Numbered from the stretch's first letter, positions 28,547 to 39,553 are shown. The stretch: DNA of 64,000 nucleotides from Mycobacterium sp. (GCA_018882965.1 VEQY01000001.1:62001-126000); one strand, 5' to 3'. Numbers and translations are program-made. The notes: generated by a model not told the origin, from the sequence alone.

Positions 28547-29591
28547 CATCCTCGGCGTGGTGCTGACCGTGGTCTTGCTGGCCGCCAACGCGTTTTTCGT
28601 CGCCTCGGAATTCGCACTGATCTCAGCGCGCCGCGACCGCCTCGAGGCGCTGGCCGATCAGGGCAAGAAACCGGCCGTGATGGTGATCCGGGCCGGTGAA
28701 CAACTCTCTCTGATGCTTGCCGGGGCGCAACTGGGGATCACCGTGTGTTCGATCCTGCTGGGCCGGGTCGGTGAGCCTGCGGTAGCCCACCTGTTGGAGA
28801 AGCCCTTCGGCCTGCTCGGGGTGCCCGACGCTGTATTACACACGGTTTCCTTCCTGGTGGCGCTGGGAATCGTGGTCATCCTGCACGTCCTGCTCGGTGA
28901 GATGGTCCCGAAGAACATCGCCATCGCCGGCCCGGAGTCGACGGCCATGCTGCTCACCCCGCTCTATCTCGCATACATCCGGCTGGCGCGCCCTTTCATC
29001 GCCTTCTACAACGTCGCCGCCAACGTCACCCTGCGCCTGTTCGGTGTGCAGCCCAAGGACGAGCTGGATGTCACGGTCTCCACCGTCGAACTCGCGGAGA
29101 TGATCGCCGAGTCCCGATCTGAGGGCCTGCTCGACGTCGAGGAACACACCCGGTTGACCCGGGCCCTGCAGATCCGCAGTCGTAACGTCAGCGATGTGGC
29201 GATGCCGCTGCGCGAGGTTCGCACCGTCGCGGTCGCCGGCCCCGGGCAGGGGCCGACCGTCGGTGCGATCGAGAGCGCACTTGCCCAGACGGGTTATTCG
29301 CGATTCCCGGTCGTCGACGCTTACGGGTCCGTTCTGGGATATCTGCACATCAAGGATTTGCTGGCGCTGGCCGATGACCCCGATTCGGTTGTCGACTTGG
29401 CCTTAGTGCGTCCACTGCCTCGCGTGTCGGCCGACCTTCCGTTACCTGATGCGCTGGCGAGTCTGCGGCGGGACAACAGCCACCTCGCGCTCGTGACCGA
29501 CCTGGGCGGGGCGGTGTGCGGGATCGTCGCGTTGGAAGATCTCGTCGAGGACCTGGTCGGGACGGTACGCGATGGCACGCATCGCGGGTGA
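28536..29591 (+). CDS. CNNM family membrane protein with CBS pair, short form (Rv1841c-like)
   Basis: 351 residues from GTG 28536, inside the end of the preceding gene. It has the same DUF21 membrane domain ([20 protein letters not shown], then [13 protein letters not shown]) and a CBS pair at about 205-340 (VEDLVGT-type ending), but it lacks the C-terminal CorC_HlyC domain present in its neighbour. The pair corresponds to Rv1842c-Rv1841c and may form a heteromeric Mg2+ or other divalent-cation transporter (inference from overlap and homology). Confidence 0.9.
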   Translation: MGADILGVVLTVVLLAANAFFVASEFALISARRDRLEALADQGKKPAVMVIRAGEQLSLMLAGAQLGITVCSILLGRVGEPAVAHLLEKPFGLLGVPDAVLHTVSFLVALGIVVILHVLLGEMVPKNIAIAGPESTAMLLTPLYLAYIRLARPFIAFYNVAANVTLRLFGVQPKDELDVTVSTVELAEMIAESRSEGLLDVEEHTRLTRALQIRSRNVSDVAMPLREVRTVAVAGPGQGPTVGAIESALAQTGYSRFPVVDAYGSVLGYLHIKDLLALADDPDSVVDLALVRPLPRVSADLPLPDALASLRRDNSHLALVTDLGGAVCGIVALEDLVEDLVGTVRDGTHRG

Positions 29592-29636
29592 GCCGCGCCG
29601 CACAGCTAGGATCACGGCGACCCCCAGGGAGGAACA

Positions 29637-31868
29637 ATGACCGAACGGGTGCCCGTGGGAAATCTGCGGGTGGCGCGGACGCTGTTTGACTTCATCAACG
29701 GCGAAGCGCTGCCCGGCACGGGGATCGATCCGGAGAGTTTCTGGGCGGGTGTGGACAAGGTCGTCACCGATCTGACCCCACGCAACCAAGAGCTCCTCGA
29801 CCGCCGCCAGGAACTGCAGACGCAGATCGACAAATGGCACCGCCATCGCGTCGTCGGTGGCTTCACGGCCGAGGAGTACAAGCGATTCCTCACCGACATC
29901 GGTTATCTGCTGCCCGATCCAGAAGATTTCACGATCACCACCTCCGGTGTCGACCGCGAGATCACCTCGACCGCCGGACCCCAGTTGGTGGTCCCGGTCC
30001 TCAACGCCCGGTTCGCCGTCAACGCGGCCAACGCCCGCTGGGGATCGCTCTACGACGCCCTCTACGGAACGGACGTCATCAGCGAGGACGACGGCGCCGA
30101 ACGTGGCGGCGGGTACAACGCCGTACGCGGCGAGCGGGTCATCGCCTATGCCCGCCGGTTTCTGGACGACGTGGTGCCCCTGGTCGAGGGAAGCTACGCG
30201 AGCGCTACCGCGCTTCGGGTCGAAGACGGCCTGCTGCGAGTCGCACTGGCCGACGCGAGCGAGCAGGGCCTGGCCGATCCGGCACAGTTCGTGGGCTTCA
30301 CCGGCGACGCCACCGCACCCGACTCGGTCCTGCTGGTCAACCACGGCCTGCACATCGAGATCGTCATCGACCCCGGATCCCGGATCGGCTCCACTGATCC
30401 GGCAGGGATCAAAGACGTGCTGCTGGAATCCGCGGTCACCACCATCATGGACTTCGAGGACTCGGTGGCCGCCGTCGATGCGGAGGACAAGGTCCTCGGT
30501 TATCGCAACTGGCTGGGCCTCAACCGGGGTGACCTGACCGCGGAGGTCAGCAAGAACGGGACCACCTTCACCCGCGCGCTTAACCCGGACCGCAGCTACA
30601 TCGCTGCGAGTTCTACTGTGGGGGAATCGGACCCGGAGACCCCCGAGATGGTCACCCTGCCGGGGCGCAGTCTGCTGTTCGTCCGCAACGTCGGGCACCT
30701 GATGACCAATGACGCCATCGTCTTCGGTGAGGGCGAGGCCGAGGGCCGCGAGGTCTTCGAGGGTATTCAGGACGCGCTGTTCACCAGTCTGATCGCGGTG
30801 CACGGTCTGGTCGGCAGCGAAGACAGCGGAGCGCTGCAGAACAGCCGCACCGGTTCGATCTACATCGTCAAACCCAAGATGCACGGACCACAGGAGGTCG
30901 CCTTCACCTGCGAGCTGTTCAGCCGCGTCGAGGATGTCCTCGGCCTGCCGCCCAACACCATCAAGGTGGGCATCATGGACGAGGAGCGGCGGACCTCGGC
31001 CAACCTCAAGGCATGCGTTCAGGCCGCGGCTGATCGTGTCGTATTCATCAACACCGGGTTCCTCGACCGCACCGGCGATGAGATCCACACCTCGATGGAG
31101 GCCGGACCGATGGCGCGCAAGGGGGAGATGAAGACCCAGCCGTGGATCCTGGCCTATGAGGACCAGAACGTCGACGTCGGGCTGGCCACCGGCTTCTCCG
31201 GCCGCGCGCAGATCGGCAAAGGCATGTGGGCGATGACCGATCTGATGGCGGACATGGTCGCCGAGAAGATCAATCAGCCCAGAGCCGGCGCCACGACCGC
31301 CTGGGTGCCTTCACCCACTGCGGCGACACTGCACGCGATGCACTACCACTATGTCGACGTCTACTCCGTGCACAGGGAACTGACGGGTCAGGTGCGTTCC
31401 AGCATCGATCAGTTACTGACGATCCCCCTTCTCGATCATGAGCTCGCCTGGACGCCTTCGGAAATCCATGAGGAGATCGACAACAACTGCCAGTCGATTC
31501 TGGGCTACGTCGTGCGATGGATCGAAGCGGGTGTGGGCTGCTCGAAGGTCCCCGACATTCACGATGTCGCCCTCATGGAGGACCGCGCCACCCTGCGGAT
31601 CTCCAGCCAGCTCCTGGCCAACTGGCTTCGTCACGGCATCATTACCGCCGAGGACGTCGAGACCAGTCTGCGGCGGATGGCGGTCGTCGTCGACGAGCAG
31701 AACGCCGGTGATCCCGAATACCGCCCGATGGCACCGGATCCCGAGGGCAGTATCGCTTTTCAGGCCGCGAGGGAGCTGATCCTGACCGGAGCCGAGCAGC
31801 CCAACGGCTACACCGAGCCGATCCTGCACCGGCGCCGCCGCGAATACAAGGCGAGTTTCGGCTCCTGA
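29637..31868 (+). CDS. glcB: Malate synthase G
   Basis: 743 residues, as expected for isoform G (741 in M. tuberculosis). ATG 29637 follows GGGAGGAAC; TAGGAT at 29607 is a possible -10 box. The conserved blocks are present: [13 protein letters not shown], the catalytic Arg region [17 protein letters not shown], the Mg2+-ligand Glu and Asp region [15 protein letters not shown] with [14 protein letters not shown], and [20 protein letters not shown] near the C-terminus with the catalytic Asp. It condenses glyoxylate with acetyl-CoA to malate. The glyoxylate can come from isocitrate lyase or from glycine, which fits the nearby glycine-cleavage genes. The next gene starts immediately after its stop (TGAATG). 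Confidence 0.96.
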   Translation: MTERVPVGNLRVARTLFDFINGEALPGTGIDPESFWAGVDKVVTDLTPRNQELLDRRQELQTQIDKWHRHRVVGGFTAEEYKRFLTDIGYLLPDPEDFTITTSGVDREITSTAGPQLVVPVLNARFAVNAANARWGSLYDALYGTDVISEDDGAERGGGYNAVRGERVIAYARRFLDDVVPLVEGSYASATALRVEDGLLRVALADASEQGLADPAQFVGFTGDATAPDSVLLVNHGLHIEIVIDPGSRIGSTDPAGIKDVLLESAVTTIMDFEDSVAAVDAEDKVLGYRNWLGLNRGDLTAEVSKNGTTFTRALNPDRSYIAASSTVGESDPETPEMVTLPGRSLLFVRNVGHLMTNDAIVFGEGEAEGREVFEGIQDALFTSLIAVHGLVGSEDSGALQNSRTGSIYIVKPKMHGPQEVAFTCELFSRVEDVLGLPPNTIKVGIMDEERRTSANLKACVQAAADRVVFINTGFLDRTGDEIHTSMEAGPMARKGEMKTQPWILAYEDQNVDVGLATGFSGRAQIGKGMWAMTDLMADMVAEKINQPRAGATTAWVPSPTAATLHAMHYHYVDVYSVHRELTGQVRSSIDQLLTIPLLDHELAWTPSEIHEEIDNNCQSILGYVVRWIEAGVGCSKVPDIHDVALMEDRATLRISSQLLANWLRHGIITAEDVETSLRRMAVVVDEQNAGDPEYRPMAPDPEGSIAFQAARELILTGAEQPNGYTEPILHRRRREYKASFGS

Positions 31869-33686
31869 ATGGGCAGGCACAGTATCCCCCCGGACGGCGA
31901 CTCCCCGGAGCCCGCCGGTGATGACGGTCCCCCGGCCGACGGGCTCGGCCGGGCCGTTGGGGGTCGACGACGCCGAACGGACGGTGCCCGTCGCGGCGTG
32001 AGCGCCGGCGTGATCGTCGCGACAGCCGTCGTGGTGACCCTGATCGGCGGCGCGATCCTGTGGGGCTTCTTCTCCGACGCCCTGTCGCGTCGATCCTCTG
32101 ATGCCGCGCGGCAGTGCCTGCAGGGCACGGCGAGTATCGCGGTGGTCGCGGACCCCACCATCGCCGAGACCGTACGTGAGCTCGCCGAGCGCTACACCGA
32201 GCAGGCATCACCGATCGGCGACAAATGTGTGAGGGTCACCGTCACCCAGGCCGATTCGGATCCGGTGATCGCCGGTCTTGGCGGGGACTGGCCGGGCGAA
32301 CTCGGCGAACGGCCCGCGCTGTGGATTCCGGCCAGTTCGATTCCCGCGGCCAGGCTTCAGGCTGCGGTCGGACCACAGATCGTCACTGATTCCCGGTCGC
32401 TGGTCAGCACGCCGGTGGTGCTGGCGGTGCGACCTGCGCTTCGCGACGCCCTCGCCCAGCAGGGATGGGCCGCCCTGCCGGGGCTGCAGGCAGAGCCGGG
32501 CGGCTTGAACGCGGTCGGCCTGCCCGGCTGGGGCGGATTGCGTCTGGCGCTGCCGACCGTGGGCGCCGGTGACGCCGGTTTCCTGGCCGCGGAGGCTGTC
32601 GCGGTGACGTCGGCGCCCGTCGATGCCCCGGCCACCGCGGGCCTCGGAGCGGTCGGCGCCCTGCTCTCCGGCGCTCCCCGGCTGCCCGACGGCAGCGCCG
32701 CGGCAGCCTGGGACGCGCTGACGGGCACCGGCGATCCCGCGACGGCGGCAGTCCACGCCGTCGCCCTCACCGAACAGCAGGTACTGCAGCGGACGTCGCG
32801 GCTCGCCGACGCCAACAAGATCGTTGCCGCATGGTTGCCGGGCGGGCCGGTCGCCGCCGCGGACTATCCCACGGTGCTCTTGGCGGGTCCCTGGCTGGGC
32901 GATGAGCAACTCAGCGGCGCCAGTGAATTCGCCCGGTTCATGCGCGAACCCGACCAGCTCAACCAGTTCGCCAAGGCCGGGTTCCGCGCAGAGGGCACCT
33001 CGCCGCGGGGTAACGACGTCGTCGGTTTCCCCGCGCTCGGAGCTTGGCTACCCCTCGGTGACGATGCCACCCGGGCGGCGGTGGCCGGGGCGCTGGCACC
33101 GGCTGCGGCGGCATCCACAACGATCATGCTCAGCACGGCAATGGGCGGGGACGAAGGTGGGCGACCGCGGTTGACGAACGTGACCGCCGCGCTCAGCGAC
33201 CGCTTGCGATCCGTGCCACCGCGCGCGTCGGTCGGTTTGTGGACCTTTGACGGTGTGGGAAGCGCGGCCGCGATCCCAACGGGCCCGCTATCCGAGCAGT
33301 GGGAGGGCAGACCCCGCTCAGAGGCGCTGCCCCAGCTTCTCGGCGGGCTGAGCCCGACCGGCGGCGGCGAGGTCTCGTTCACGACACTGCGCATCGTTTA
33401 CGCCGCAGCTGTTGCCAACTACGTTCCTGGACAACCGAATTCCGTATTGGTCCTTACCCAGGGCCCGCACACGGATGTCACTCTCGATGGTCCCGGGTTG
33501 CAGGACTTCGTGCGGTCGGCAACCGATCCTGCCCGCCCGGTCTCCATCAACGTCATCGACTTCGGCGCTGACCCCGACCGCCCGACCTGGGAAGCGGTTG
33601 CGCAGATATCCGGAGGCACCTATCGCAATATCGCCACTTCGGACTCCGCGGAGCTGCCGTCGGCCGTAGCGAGCGCGCTGTCGTAG
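31869..33686 (+). CDS. Membrane-anchored extracellular protein with SBP-like and VWA-like regions (Rv1836c-like)
   Basis: 605 residues. A charged Pro/Gly-rich cytoplasmic head (about 1-45, GRRRRTDGARRG) precedes one membrane helix (about 46-67, VIVATAVVVTLIGGAILWGF). The remaining 540 residues are probably outside: first a solute-binding-like region, then from about 390 a von Willebrand A-like fold ending in VLVLTQGPHTDV and INVIDFGADPDRPTW. The MIDAS motif is not clearly intact. The start codon directly follows the glcB stop, so it is co-transcribed. It corresponds to Rv1836c; its function is not known to me. Confidence 0.8.
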   Translation: MGRHSIPPDGDSPEPAGDDGPPADGLGRAVGGRRRRTDGARRGVSAGVIVATAVVVTLIGGAILWGFFSDALSRRSSDAARQCLQGTASIAVVADPTIAETVRELAERYTEQASPIGDKCVRVTVTQADSDPVIAGLGGDWPGELGERPALWIPASSIPAARLQAAVGPQIVTDSRSLVSTPVVLAVRPALRDALAQQGWAALPGLQAEPGGLNAVGLPGWGGLRLALPTVGAGDAGFLAAEAVAVTSAPVDAPATAGLGAVGALLSGAPRLPDGSAAAAWDALTGTGDPATAAVHAVALTEQQVLQRTSRLADANKIVAAWLPGGPVAAADYPTVLLAGPWLGDEQLSGASEFARFMREPDQLNQFAKAGFRAEGTSPRGNDVVGFPALGAWLPLGDDATRAAVAGALAPAAAASTTIMLSTAMGGDEGGRPRLTNVTAALSDRLRSVPPRASVGLWTFDGVGSAAAIPTGPLSEQWEGRPRSEALPQLLGGLSPTGGGEVSFTTLRIVYAAAVANYVPGQPNSVLVLTQGPHTDVTLDGPGLQDFVRSATDPARPVSINVIDFGADPDRPTWEAVAQISGGTYRNIATSDSAELPSAVASALS

Positions 33687-33704
33687 GTGCCGGACACGCG
33701 ATCC

Positions 33705-36629
33705 TCAGGCGGGTCGGGCTGCCGCGGTTGCGAACGCGGTGACCGGCGGGCACGAGCAGGTCAGGTTGCGATCGCCGTAGGCCCCGTCGATCCGCCGAAC
33801 TGACGGCCACACCTTGGGCCGGAATCCGTGGCCCAGCGGATAGGCGGCCTGTTCGCGTGTGTAGGGGTGGTCCCACTTCTCGACGAGCAGCGACTCTGCC
33901 GTGTGTGGCGCGTTGCACAGCGGGTTGTCGTCGGCGGGCCACTGCCCGGCGCCCACGGCGTCGATCTCGCCGCGGATGGCGATCATCGCTTCGCAGAACG
34001 CGTCCACTTCAGCCAGGCTCTCGCTCTCGGTGGGCTCAACCATGAGCGTCCCAGGCACCGGGAAGCTCATTGTCGGGGCGTGAAAGCCGTAGTCGGCAAG
34101 TCGCTTTGCCACGTCGTCGACGGTGACGCCAGTGGCTTTGGTGATGGGCCGCAGATCCAGGATGCATTCGTGGGCAACCATGCCGTTCTCGCCGGTATAG
34201 AGAATCGGGTAGTACTCGTCGAGTCGGCGGGCGATGTAGTTCGCCGAGGCGATGGCGGCCAGTGACGCCCGGCGTAGGCCCGCCGCTCCCATCATCCTGA
34301 TGTAGGCCCAGGTGATCGGCAGGATCGACGCCGAGCCGTAGGGTGCGGCCGACACCGGGTGTCGCTGCGGGAGTTCCGGGGCGAACGGGTGGCCCGGCAG
34401 GTAGGCCGCAAGGTGCGCGCGCACGGCGACCGGTCCGACTCCGGGCCCGCCCCCTCCGTGCGGAATGCAGAAGGTCTTGTGCAGGTTGAGGTGGCTCACG
34501 TCGCCGCCGAACCGCCCGGGCCGGGCAAGCCCGACGAGGGCATTGAGATTGGCGCCGTCGACGTAGACCTGCCCGCCGGCGTCATGCACGGCCGCGCAGA
34601 TCTCGGCGATGTCGTGTTCGTAGACGCCATGGGTGGAGGGGTAGGTGATCATCAGCGCCGCGAGGTTGCCGGCGCTGTCGGCCACCTTGGCGCGCAGGTC
34701 CTCCAGATCGACGTCACCGTTGTCCCGGCAGTTGACGACCACGACCCGCATCCCGACCATCGCGGCCGAGGCAGCATTCGTGCCGTGTGCGCTCGACGGG
34801 ATCAGGCAGATATCACGATGGTCCTCCCCGCGCGCTGCGAGGTACTCGCGGATGGCCAGCAGACCCGCATACTCGCCCTGGGATCCGGCGTTGGGCTGCA
34901 GTGAGATCGCGTCGTACCCGGTGATCGCGGTGAGCCACTGCTGCAGGTCGGCGACCAGGCGGCGCAAGCCCGCGCTGTCGTCGGCGGGGGCGAAGGGGTG
35001 CAATCGGCCGAACTCCGGCCAAGTGATCGCCTCCATCTCGGCAGCGGCGTTGAGCTTCATCGTGCAGGACCCGAGCGGGATCATGGTGCGGTCGAGGGCA
35101 AGATCCCGATCCGACAGCGCCCGCAGGTAGCGCATCATCGCCGTCTCGGTGCGGTACCGGGTGAAGGCGGGATGGGTGAGGAAGTCCGTTGTGCGGGTGG
35201 CGATCCCGATATCAGTGTCGTCGGCCCGGCCGGGAGTGGCCGGCGCCCCGAATGCCTCGGCCACCAGGGAGATGTGGTCCTCGACGGTGGCCTCGTCGCA
35301 GGACACCGACAGATGGTCGGCATCGACACGCCAGATGGTGATACCCCGCTGGCGCGCCGCGTCCTGGATCTCGGCCGCCCGGCCGGGCACCCTGGCCAGC
35401 ACGGTGTCGAAGAAGTGGTCGTGAACGACGTCCATACCCGCATCACGCAGTGTGCGGGCGAGGTTGCGGGCGTGGCCGTGCACCCGCCGTGCGATCGCGC
35501 GCAGACCGTCGGCACCGTGGTAGCTGGCATACATCGCAGCCACCACCGCCAGCAGCACTTGGGCGGTGCAGATGTTGGAGGTGGCCTTGTCCCGGCGGAT
35601 GTGCTGCTCCCTGGTCTGCAGAGACAGCCGGTAGGCCGGGGATCCGTCGGCGTCCACCGAGACACCGACGAGTCTTCCCGGCAGCTGGCGAGCCAGGCTG
35701 CTACCGACCGCGAGGTAACCGGCGTGCGGGCCGCCGAATCCCATCGGGACGCCGAAGCGCTGGGTCGTCCCGAACGCGATGTCGGCGCCGATCTCGCCCG
35801 GCGGGGTGACCAGGGTGAGTGCTAGCAGGTCCGCTCCGAGGGCGACCAGTGCGCCACGCTGGTGGGCCTGCTCAACCAGCGCTGCCCAGTCGGTGATCCG
35901 GCCGCTGGCCCCCGGAACCTGGGCGATGACGCCGAAGAACTCACCCTCGGGCAGTCCGTCGCGCAGGTCGGCGGTGACGATCTCGATGCCCAGGGGTGCG
36001 GCACGAGTCGCCAGAATCGCCGCGGTCTGACCGAACAGGTCGCAGTCGACAGCCAGGCGCGCAGCCGGGCCGCGTGCCGCGCGGTGCATGAGCGTCATCG
36101 CCTCGGCCGCCGCGGTCGCTTCGTCGAGCATCGAGGCGTTGGCGATGTCCAGAGCCGTCAGATCGGCGACCATGGTCTGGAAGTTCAGAACCGCCTCGAG
36201 GCGGCCCTGGCTGATCTCCGGCTGGTAGGGCGTGTACGCCGTGTACCAGGCCGGGTTCTCCAAGATGTTGCGCACCAGCACCGGCGGGGTCAGCGTGTCG
36301 TAGTAGCCCTGCCCGATCATCGACACCGTGACGGTGTTGGACTCGGCGATTGCGCGCAGCTCGCTCAGAGCCTGGTGTTCGGTCGCCGGAGCCGGCAGGA
36401 CCTGCAGTCCGGGGGCGATCCCATCGTCGCCGGGAACGTCGAGGATCCCGGTGGGCAGGGCCTTGGCCGCGAGGTCGTCGAGGGACTGCACGCCGATGAT
36501 CCCCAGCATGGTGGCCAGGGCTTCGGGATCGAGGCCGATGTGGCGGTCGGCGAAGCCACTCTCGGGCACCGTCTGGCGCGATGCAGCGGGGTGTGTCGCG
36601 GGGTGTGTCGCGGGGGGTGACGCGGTCAC
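33705..36629 (-). CDS. gcvP: Glycine dehydrogenase (decarboxylating), P protein
   Basis: 974 residues, close to other single-chain P proteins. Homology begins at FADRHIGLD (about residue 26) and includes MIGQGYYDT, the central Gly-rich [15 protein letters not shown] and the PLP-binding Lys in [18 protein letters not shown]. It decarboxylates glycine and transfers the aminomethyl group to lipoyl-GcvH. The GTG start at 36629 follows CAGGAG; the first 20 residues contain a small ATHP repeat absent from the M. tuberculosis protein (gcvB, Rv1832). A tandem glycine riboswitch precedes it. The 18 bp to Rv1836c are convergent. Confidence 0.95.
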   Translation of the reverse strand: MTASPPATHPATHPAASRQTVPESGFADRHIGLDPEALATMLGIIGVQSLDDLAAKALPTGILDVPGDDGIAPGLQVLPAPATEHQALSELRAIAESNTVTVSMIGQGYYDTLTPPVLVRNILENPAWYTAYTPYQPEISQGRLEAVLNFQTMVADLTALDIANASMLDEATAAAEAMTLMHRAARGPAARLAVDCDLFGQTAAILATRAAPLGIEIVTADLRDGLPEGEFFGVIAQVPGASGRITDWAALVEQAHQRGALVALGADLLALTLVTPPGEIGADIAFGTTQRFGVPMGFGGPHAGYLAVGSSLARQLPGRLVGVSVDADGSPAYRLSLQTREQHIRRDKATSNICTAQVLLAVVAAMYASYHGADGLRAIARRVHGHARNLARTLRDAGMDVVHDHFFDTVLARVPGRAAEIQDAARQRGITIWRVDADHLSVSCDEATVEDHISLVAEAFGAPATPGRADDTDIGIATRTTDFLTHPAFTRYRTETAMMRYLRALSDRDLALDRTMIPLGSCTMKLNAAAEMEAITWPEFGRLHPFAPADDSAGLRRLVADLQQWLTAITGYDAISLQPNAGSQGEYAGLLAIREYLAARGEDHRDICLIPSSAHGTNAASAAMVGMRVVVVNCRDNGDVDLEDLRAKVADSAGNLAALMITYPSTHGVYEHDIAEICAAVHDAGGQVYVDGANLNALVGLARPGRFGGDVSHLNLHKTFCIPHGGGGPGVGPVAVRAHLAAYLPGHPFAPELPQRHPVSAAPYGSASILPITWAYIRMMGAAGLRRASLAAIASANYIARRLDEYYPILYTGENGMVAHECILDLRPITKATGVTVDDVAKRLADYGFHAPTMSFPVPGTLMVEPTESESLAEVDAFCEAMIAIRGEIDAVGAGQWPADDNPLCNAPHTAESLLVEKWDHPYTREQAAYPLGHGFRPKVWPSVRRIDGAYGDRNLTCSCPPVTAFATAAARPA

Positions 36630-36679
36630 GGGGCACTCCTGACTCAGGCGGGCACGGTCGCGATCGACCGCATCCCCTC

Positions 36680-36885
36680 CCTCTGTCGTCGGTGCCTGAG
36701 AGATTCAGCCGGGACGTCCCGTAGGACGCCGGCCTTTCCCCATGGGCGGGCAGCCGGTGCTCAACTGCCTCTTTCCAGAGGCATCGTGCCCCGTCACGGT
36801 CCTGGTGCCTGAGAGGTTGACGGAGAGGTGTTGCTCCTTCGGCGTCCACAGCCGGCTGCTGTAGAACTCTCCCGAGACGGGTCGA
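36680..36885 (-). promoter_or_regulatory. Tandem glycine riboswitch (two gcvT-type aptamers)
   Basis: The minus-strand leader of gcvP holds two copies of the glycine aptamer. Aptamer 1 begins near GGGAGAG (about 36875), has CGAAGGAGCAAC, and ends CTCTCAGGCACC; aptamer 2 starts at CTCTGGAAAGAGG, has GGGGAAAGGC and ends AATCTCTCAGGCACC (about 36691-36705). Such leaders sense glycine cooperatively and usually switch the glycine cleavage genes on. About 60 nt between the second aptamer and the start codon form the expression platform. This explains most of the 310-bp gap between gcvP and the ResR gene. Confidence 0.92.
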
Positions 36886-36894
36886 TGCAGGCTC

Positions 36895-36900
36895 AGTTTA
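36895..36900 (-). promoter_or_regulatory. -10 box (TAAACT) for the riboswitch-gcvP transcript
   Basis: TAAACT on the minus strand lies about 20 bases before the first aptamer. The transcript would begin near 36887, just before the riboswitch. No clear -35 box is visible. Confidence 0.5.
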
Positions 36901-36939
36901 CCCCGCGGGTGCCCGTCGAGCCGAACAGACAGGCCGCTA

Positions 36940-37623
36940 TCAGCCGATTTTGCGGTCCCGGCTCTTGCGCCGGGACGCCAGTTCGTCCTCGGGAGCGGCG
37001 ATCGACTCGCCCCCGTCGGCCCGCTCGCCGGGGAAGTCGGCGATGGCGCCGGTCAACTCGCGCATCGCCCCGCTCACCGCGATCCCGAACACGCCCTGAC
37101 CGCCCTGGAGCAGGTCGACCACCTCTTCGGCCGACATGCACTCGTAGACGGTGGTCCCGTCGGAGAACAGGGTGATGTTGGCGAGGTCCTCGACGCCCCG
37201 CTGACGCAGATGGTCGACGGCGACCCTGATGTTGTGCAGCGAGATACCGGTGTCGAGCAGACGCTTGACGATCTTGAGCACGAGGATGTCTTTGAAGGAG
37301 TACAGCCGTTGGCTGCCCGAGCCCGCCGCGCTGCGGATCGAGGGCACGACCAGGGAGGTGCGCGCCCAGTAATCGAGTTGGCGGTAGGTGATGCCGGCGA
37401 TCTGGCAGGCGCTCGGACCGCGGTAGCCGACCAGTTCGTCAGGAACCGAATCATCGGGGAAGAGGCCTGGCTGCATGGGCGGACTCACCGGCGCCGGGGC
37501 TGGGTCCCCCGGCACGCCGAAGGAGAATCCCAACTGGTCCTCACGCGGCTCATCGCCCACGATGGTTCCTCCCGCCGTTGCAACCGGTGGCCGGCCGCCT
37601 GGGCTCAGCCGAGGACTGAGCAT
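36940..37623 (-). CDS. resR: MerR-family regulator ResR (Rv1830-like)
   Basis: 227 residues. A disordered Pro-rich N-terminus of about 60 residues precedes a MerR-type winged helix ([21 protein letters not shown], then [20 protein letters not shown]), the wing and a dimerisation helix; the C-terminus is acidic then Arg/Lys-rich. It matches Rv1830, described as ResR, a regulator of growth and division whose variants alter antibiotic recovery in clinical strains. ATG 37623 has GGCGAGG upstream; the true start could be downstream in the disordered part. It lies between the BFN-domain gene and the gcvP riboswitch. Confidence 0.88.
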   Translation of the reverse strand: MLSPRLSPGGRPPVATAGGTIVGDEPREDQLGFSFGVPGDPAPAPVSPPMQPGLFPDDSVPDELVGYRGPSACQIAGITYRQLDYWARTSLVVPSIRSAAGSGSQRLYSFKDILVLKIVKRLLDTGISLHNIRVAVDHLRQRGVEDLANITLFSDGTTVYECMSAEEVVDLLQGGQGVFGIAVSGAMRELTGAIADFPGERADGGESIAAPEDELASRRKSRDRKIG

Positions 37624-37662
37624 ACGCCTCGCCGACGAACGACCGGGTCCGTCGGCTCCTCA

Positions 37663-37668
37663 ACAGTA
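37663..37668 (-). promoter_or_regulatory. Putative -10 box (TACTGT) of resR
   Basis: TACTGT on the minus strand is 40 bases before the ATG, giving a leader of about 30 nt. It suggests that resR can be transcribed separately from the upstream BFN gene (155-bp gap). Confidence 0.4.
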
Positions 37669-37778
37669 TGGCGGTCGTGGCGGCTGCTGTCTGTCAGCGG
37701 CCGGGCGTGTCGATGCATTGGACGGTCAGATGAGACGTGCCCGTGACCTCGTCCGCGTTGGGCGGGCCCGGGCCGGCC

Positions 37779-38273
37779 TCAGGTGGCCTTGAAGTCGTCC
37801 GGCGAGACGCTGTCGAGGAACTCCTTGAACTTCTCGACCTCGTCCTCGCGCACCGCGCCCGCCGATTCCTCGTCACCCTCGTCCGGAATCAGCAGGCCGG
37901 CCTCATCGAGGACAGCCTCCTCGACGAATATCGGCACCCCCATCCGAAGCGCGATCGCCACCGAGTCAGACGGTCGGGCTGATACCCGGACGCCTTGGTC
38001 GAAGACCAGATCGGCGTAGAAGGTGCCCTCCTGGAGGTCGACGATCCGAACTTCCTTCAGCGAATGGCCAAGCGCGCCAATGACGTCCCGGAACAGATCG
38101 TGGGTCAGCGGCCGTGCGGGCTCCACGCCCTGCTGTTCGAGGATGATCGCGTTGGCCTCGGTCGGACCGATCCAGATCGGGAGGTAGCGGTCTCCCTCGG
38201 ATTCGCGCAGCAGTAGGACCGGTTGGTTGGCGGGTTGCTCCATCCGGATGCCCACCACTCGAACCTCAGCCAT
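37779..38273 (-). CDS. BFN-domain protein (bifunctional nuclease-like, Rv1829)
   Basis: 164 residues, identical in length to Rv1829. The single domain (DUF151/BFN) shows RESEGDRYLPIWIGPTEANA, TLT-like motif LTHDLFRDVIGAL and SDSVAIALRMGVPIFVEEAV; the end is acidic. Plant and bacterial relatives were described with nuclease activity, but its role in mycobacteria is unclear. GGAGG lies ahead of ATG 38273. It sits between two MerR-type regulators, an arrangement conserved with M. tuberculosis. Confidence 0.88.
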   Translation of the reverse strand: MAEVRVVGIRMEQPANQPVLLLRESEGDRYLPIWIGPTEANAIILEQQGVEPARPLTHDLFRDVIGALGHSLKEVRIVDLQEGTFYADLVFDQGVRVSARPSDSVAIALRMGVPIFVEEAVLDEAGLLIPDEGDEESAGAVREDEVEKFKEFLDSVSPDDFKAT

Positions 38274-38304
38274 GACTTGAACCTCCACGCGCACCAGACG
38301 CCTC

Positions 38305-38310
38305 AGTCTA
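38305..38310 (-). promoter_or_regulatory. Putative -10 box (TAGACT) of the BFN-domain gene
   Basis: TAGACT on the minus strand lies in the 41-bp gap after the ftsR stop. Transcription would start near 38298, about 25 bases before the ATG at 38273. Confidence 0.45.
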
Positions 38311-38314
38311 GTCC

Positions 38315-39055
38315 TCACCGGTCCAGTACGTCGCGGACGGCGGACTTGATCAGCGAGGTATGCAACGTTATCGCCAGCGCGGCGATCTCTCGGGCCAGGT
38401 CGTCGGCGCGGTCGCGGGCGCCGGTCCGACCGGCTTTGCCCACCGGTCCGGCGATCTGGGCGATGAGGTCGGACTGCCGGTCGGCGGCGGACCGGAACGC
38501 GCGAAGGTGCCGGGGTTCGACGCCGTATTCCCCCAGGGCCTGGGCGCACTGGGCGATGACGACCGCGTGTTCGTCGAAGAATCCGCCTGGGCCGGAGGTG
38601 ATGACCCCGGCCTTGCACAGAGCGGTCACCAGGTCCGGCGCCACCCCGGAGCGCTCGAGCAGATCCTCCCGGCTCAGCCGGATCCTGCTGAGCGGATCGC
38701 CGCCGTGCTCGGCCTGGTCAACGGTGTGGGGATCTCCGACCGGAACCAGCCGAGGCGGCCGGTAGGCGGGGTCGAAGCCGGGAAGCTCGCCGTCCGGCTG
38801 CTGGTCAAGCTGGGCCTTGATCACCTTCAGCGGCAGGTAGTGCTCGCGCTGGGCGGTCAGGATGAAGCGCAGCCGGGCGCAGTCATAGGCGGTGAACCGC
38901 CGGTAGCCAGACGGGCTGCGCTCCGGGGTGAGAAGGCCCTCGGACTCCAGGAACCGGATCTTGGAGATCGTGATGTCGGGAAACTCCGGACGCAGCAGGT
39001 CGAGGACGGCACCGATCGACATCCCGACCGGTTCGGGGCTGGTGGGGACGGTCAC
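38315..39055 (-). CDS. ftsR: MerR-family regulator FtsR (Rv1828-like)
   Basis: 246 residues. The MerR-type DNA-binding domain is at about 10-80 ([43 protein letters not shown]), followed by a long helical effector domain ending DVLDR. It is the counterpart of Rv1828 and Corynebacterium FtsR, an activator of ftsZ and cell division. It starts 12 bp after the garA stop, so the two are probably co-transcribed, linking metabolic state to division (inference from context). Confidence 0.9.
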   Translation of the reverse strand: MTVPTSPEPVGMSIGAVLDLLRPEFPDITISKIRFLESEGLLTPERSPSGYRRFTAYDCARLRFILTAQREHYLPLKVIKAQLDQQPDGELPGFDPAYRPPRLVPVGDPHTVDQAEHGGDPLSRIRLSREDLLERSGVAPDLVTALCKAGVITSGPGGFFDEHAVVIAQCAQALGEYGVEPRHLRAFRSAADRQSDLIAQIAGPVGKAGRTGARDRADDLAREIAALAITLHTSLIKSAVRDVLDR

Positions 39056-39067
39056 GAGGCCGTCTTC

Positions 39068-39553
39068 TCAGGCCTCAGTGCCCGGCTCGGCGTGGGTGGC
39101 CCTGGCGCCGGTGAGGAACACCAGCCGGAATTTCCCGATTTGGACCTCGTCGCCGTTGGTCAACGTGGCGGCGTCCACCGGTTCGCGGTTGACGTAGGTG
39201 CCGTTAAGGCTGCCCACGTCCACGACCAGGAATTCGTTTCCGTCCACGCGGAATTCCGCGTGGCGACGGCTCACCGTGACGTCATCGAGGAAGATGTCGG
39301 AGTCGGGATGGCGGCCGGCCGACGTGGTCGGCTGATCGAGCAGAAAACGGGAGCCCGCGTTGGGTCCCCGTTTGACCACCAGCAGGGCCGATCCGTGCGG
39401 CAGGCTCTCGACCCCGGAGACAGCCGTCTCCCCTGCCGGGCTGGCAGGGGCATCCAGGTCGTTGAGGAAGTCGGCGCGAAAAACCGAGGTCGTCTCCACG
39501 GTCACCTCGTCGGAGGCGTCATCGCTCCCGGACTGCCGGTCCCGTTCGGTCAC
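39068..39553 (-). CDS. garA: GarA, FHA-domain regulator of 2-oxoglutarate metabolism
   Basis: 161 residues from GTG 39553 preceded by AAGGAG. The phosphorylation motif is VETTSVFR with Thr21 and Thr22 at the same positions as in M. tuberculosis GarA, the PknG and PknB sites. The FHA domain follows at about 60-145 with AGRHPDSDIFLDD, SRRHAEF and GSLNGTYVN, which bind phosphothreonine. Unphosphorylated GarA inhibits 2-oxoglutarate dehydrogenase and NAD-glutamate dehydrogenase and activates glutamate synthase. It lies between gcvH and ftsR, as in M. tuberculosis. Confidence 0.95.
   Translation of the reverse strand: MTERDRQSGSDDASDEVTVETTSVFRADFLNDLDAPASPAGETAVSGVESLPHGSALLVVKRGPNAGSRFLLDQPTTSAGRHPDSDIFLDDVTVSRRHAEFRVDGNEFLVVDVGSLNGTYVNREPVDAATLTNGDEVQIGKFRLVFLTGARATHAEPGTEA

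Noticed and set aside
29442..31088. 548-residue minus-strand frame opposite glcB
   Set aside because: It mirrors the codon pattern of glcB and has no domain or start signal; glcB on the plus strand is certain.
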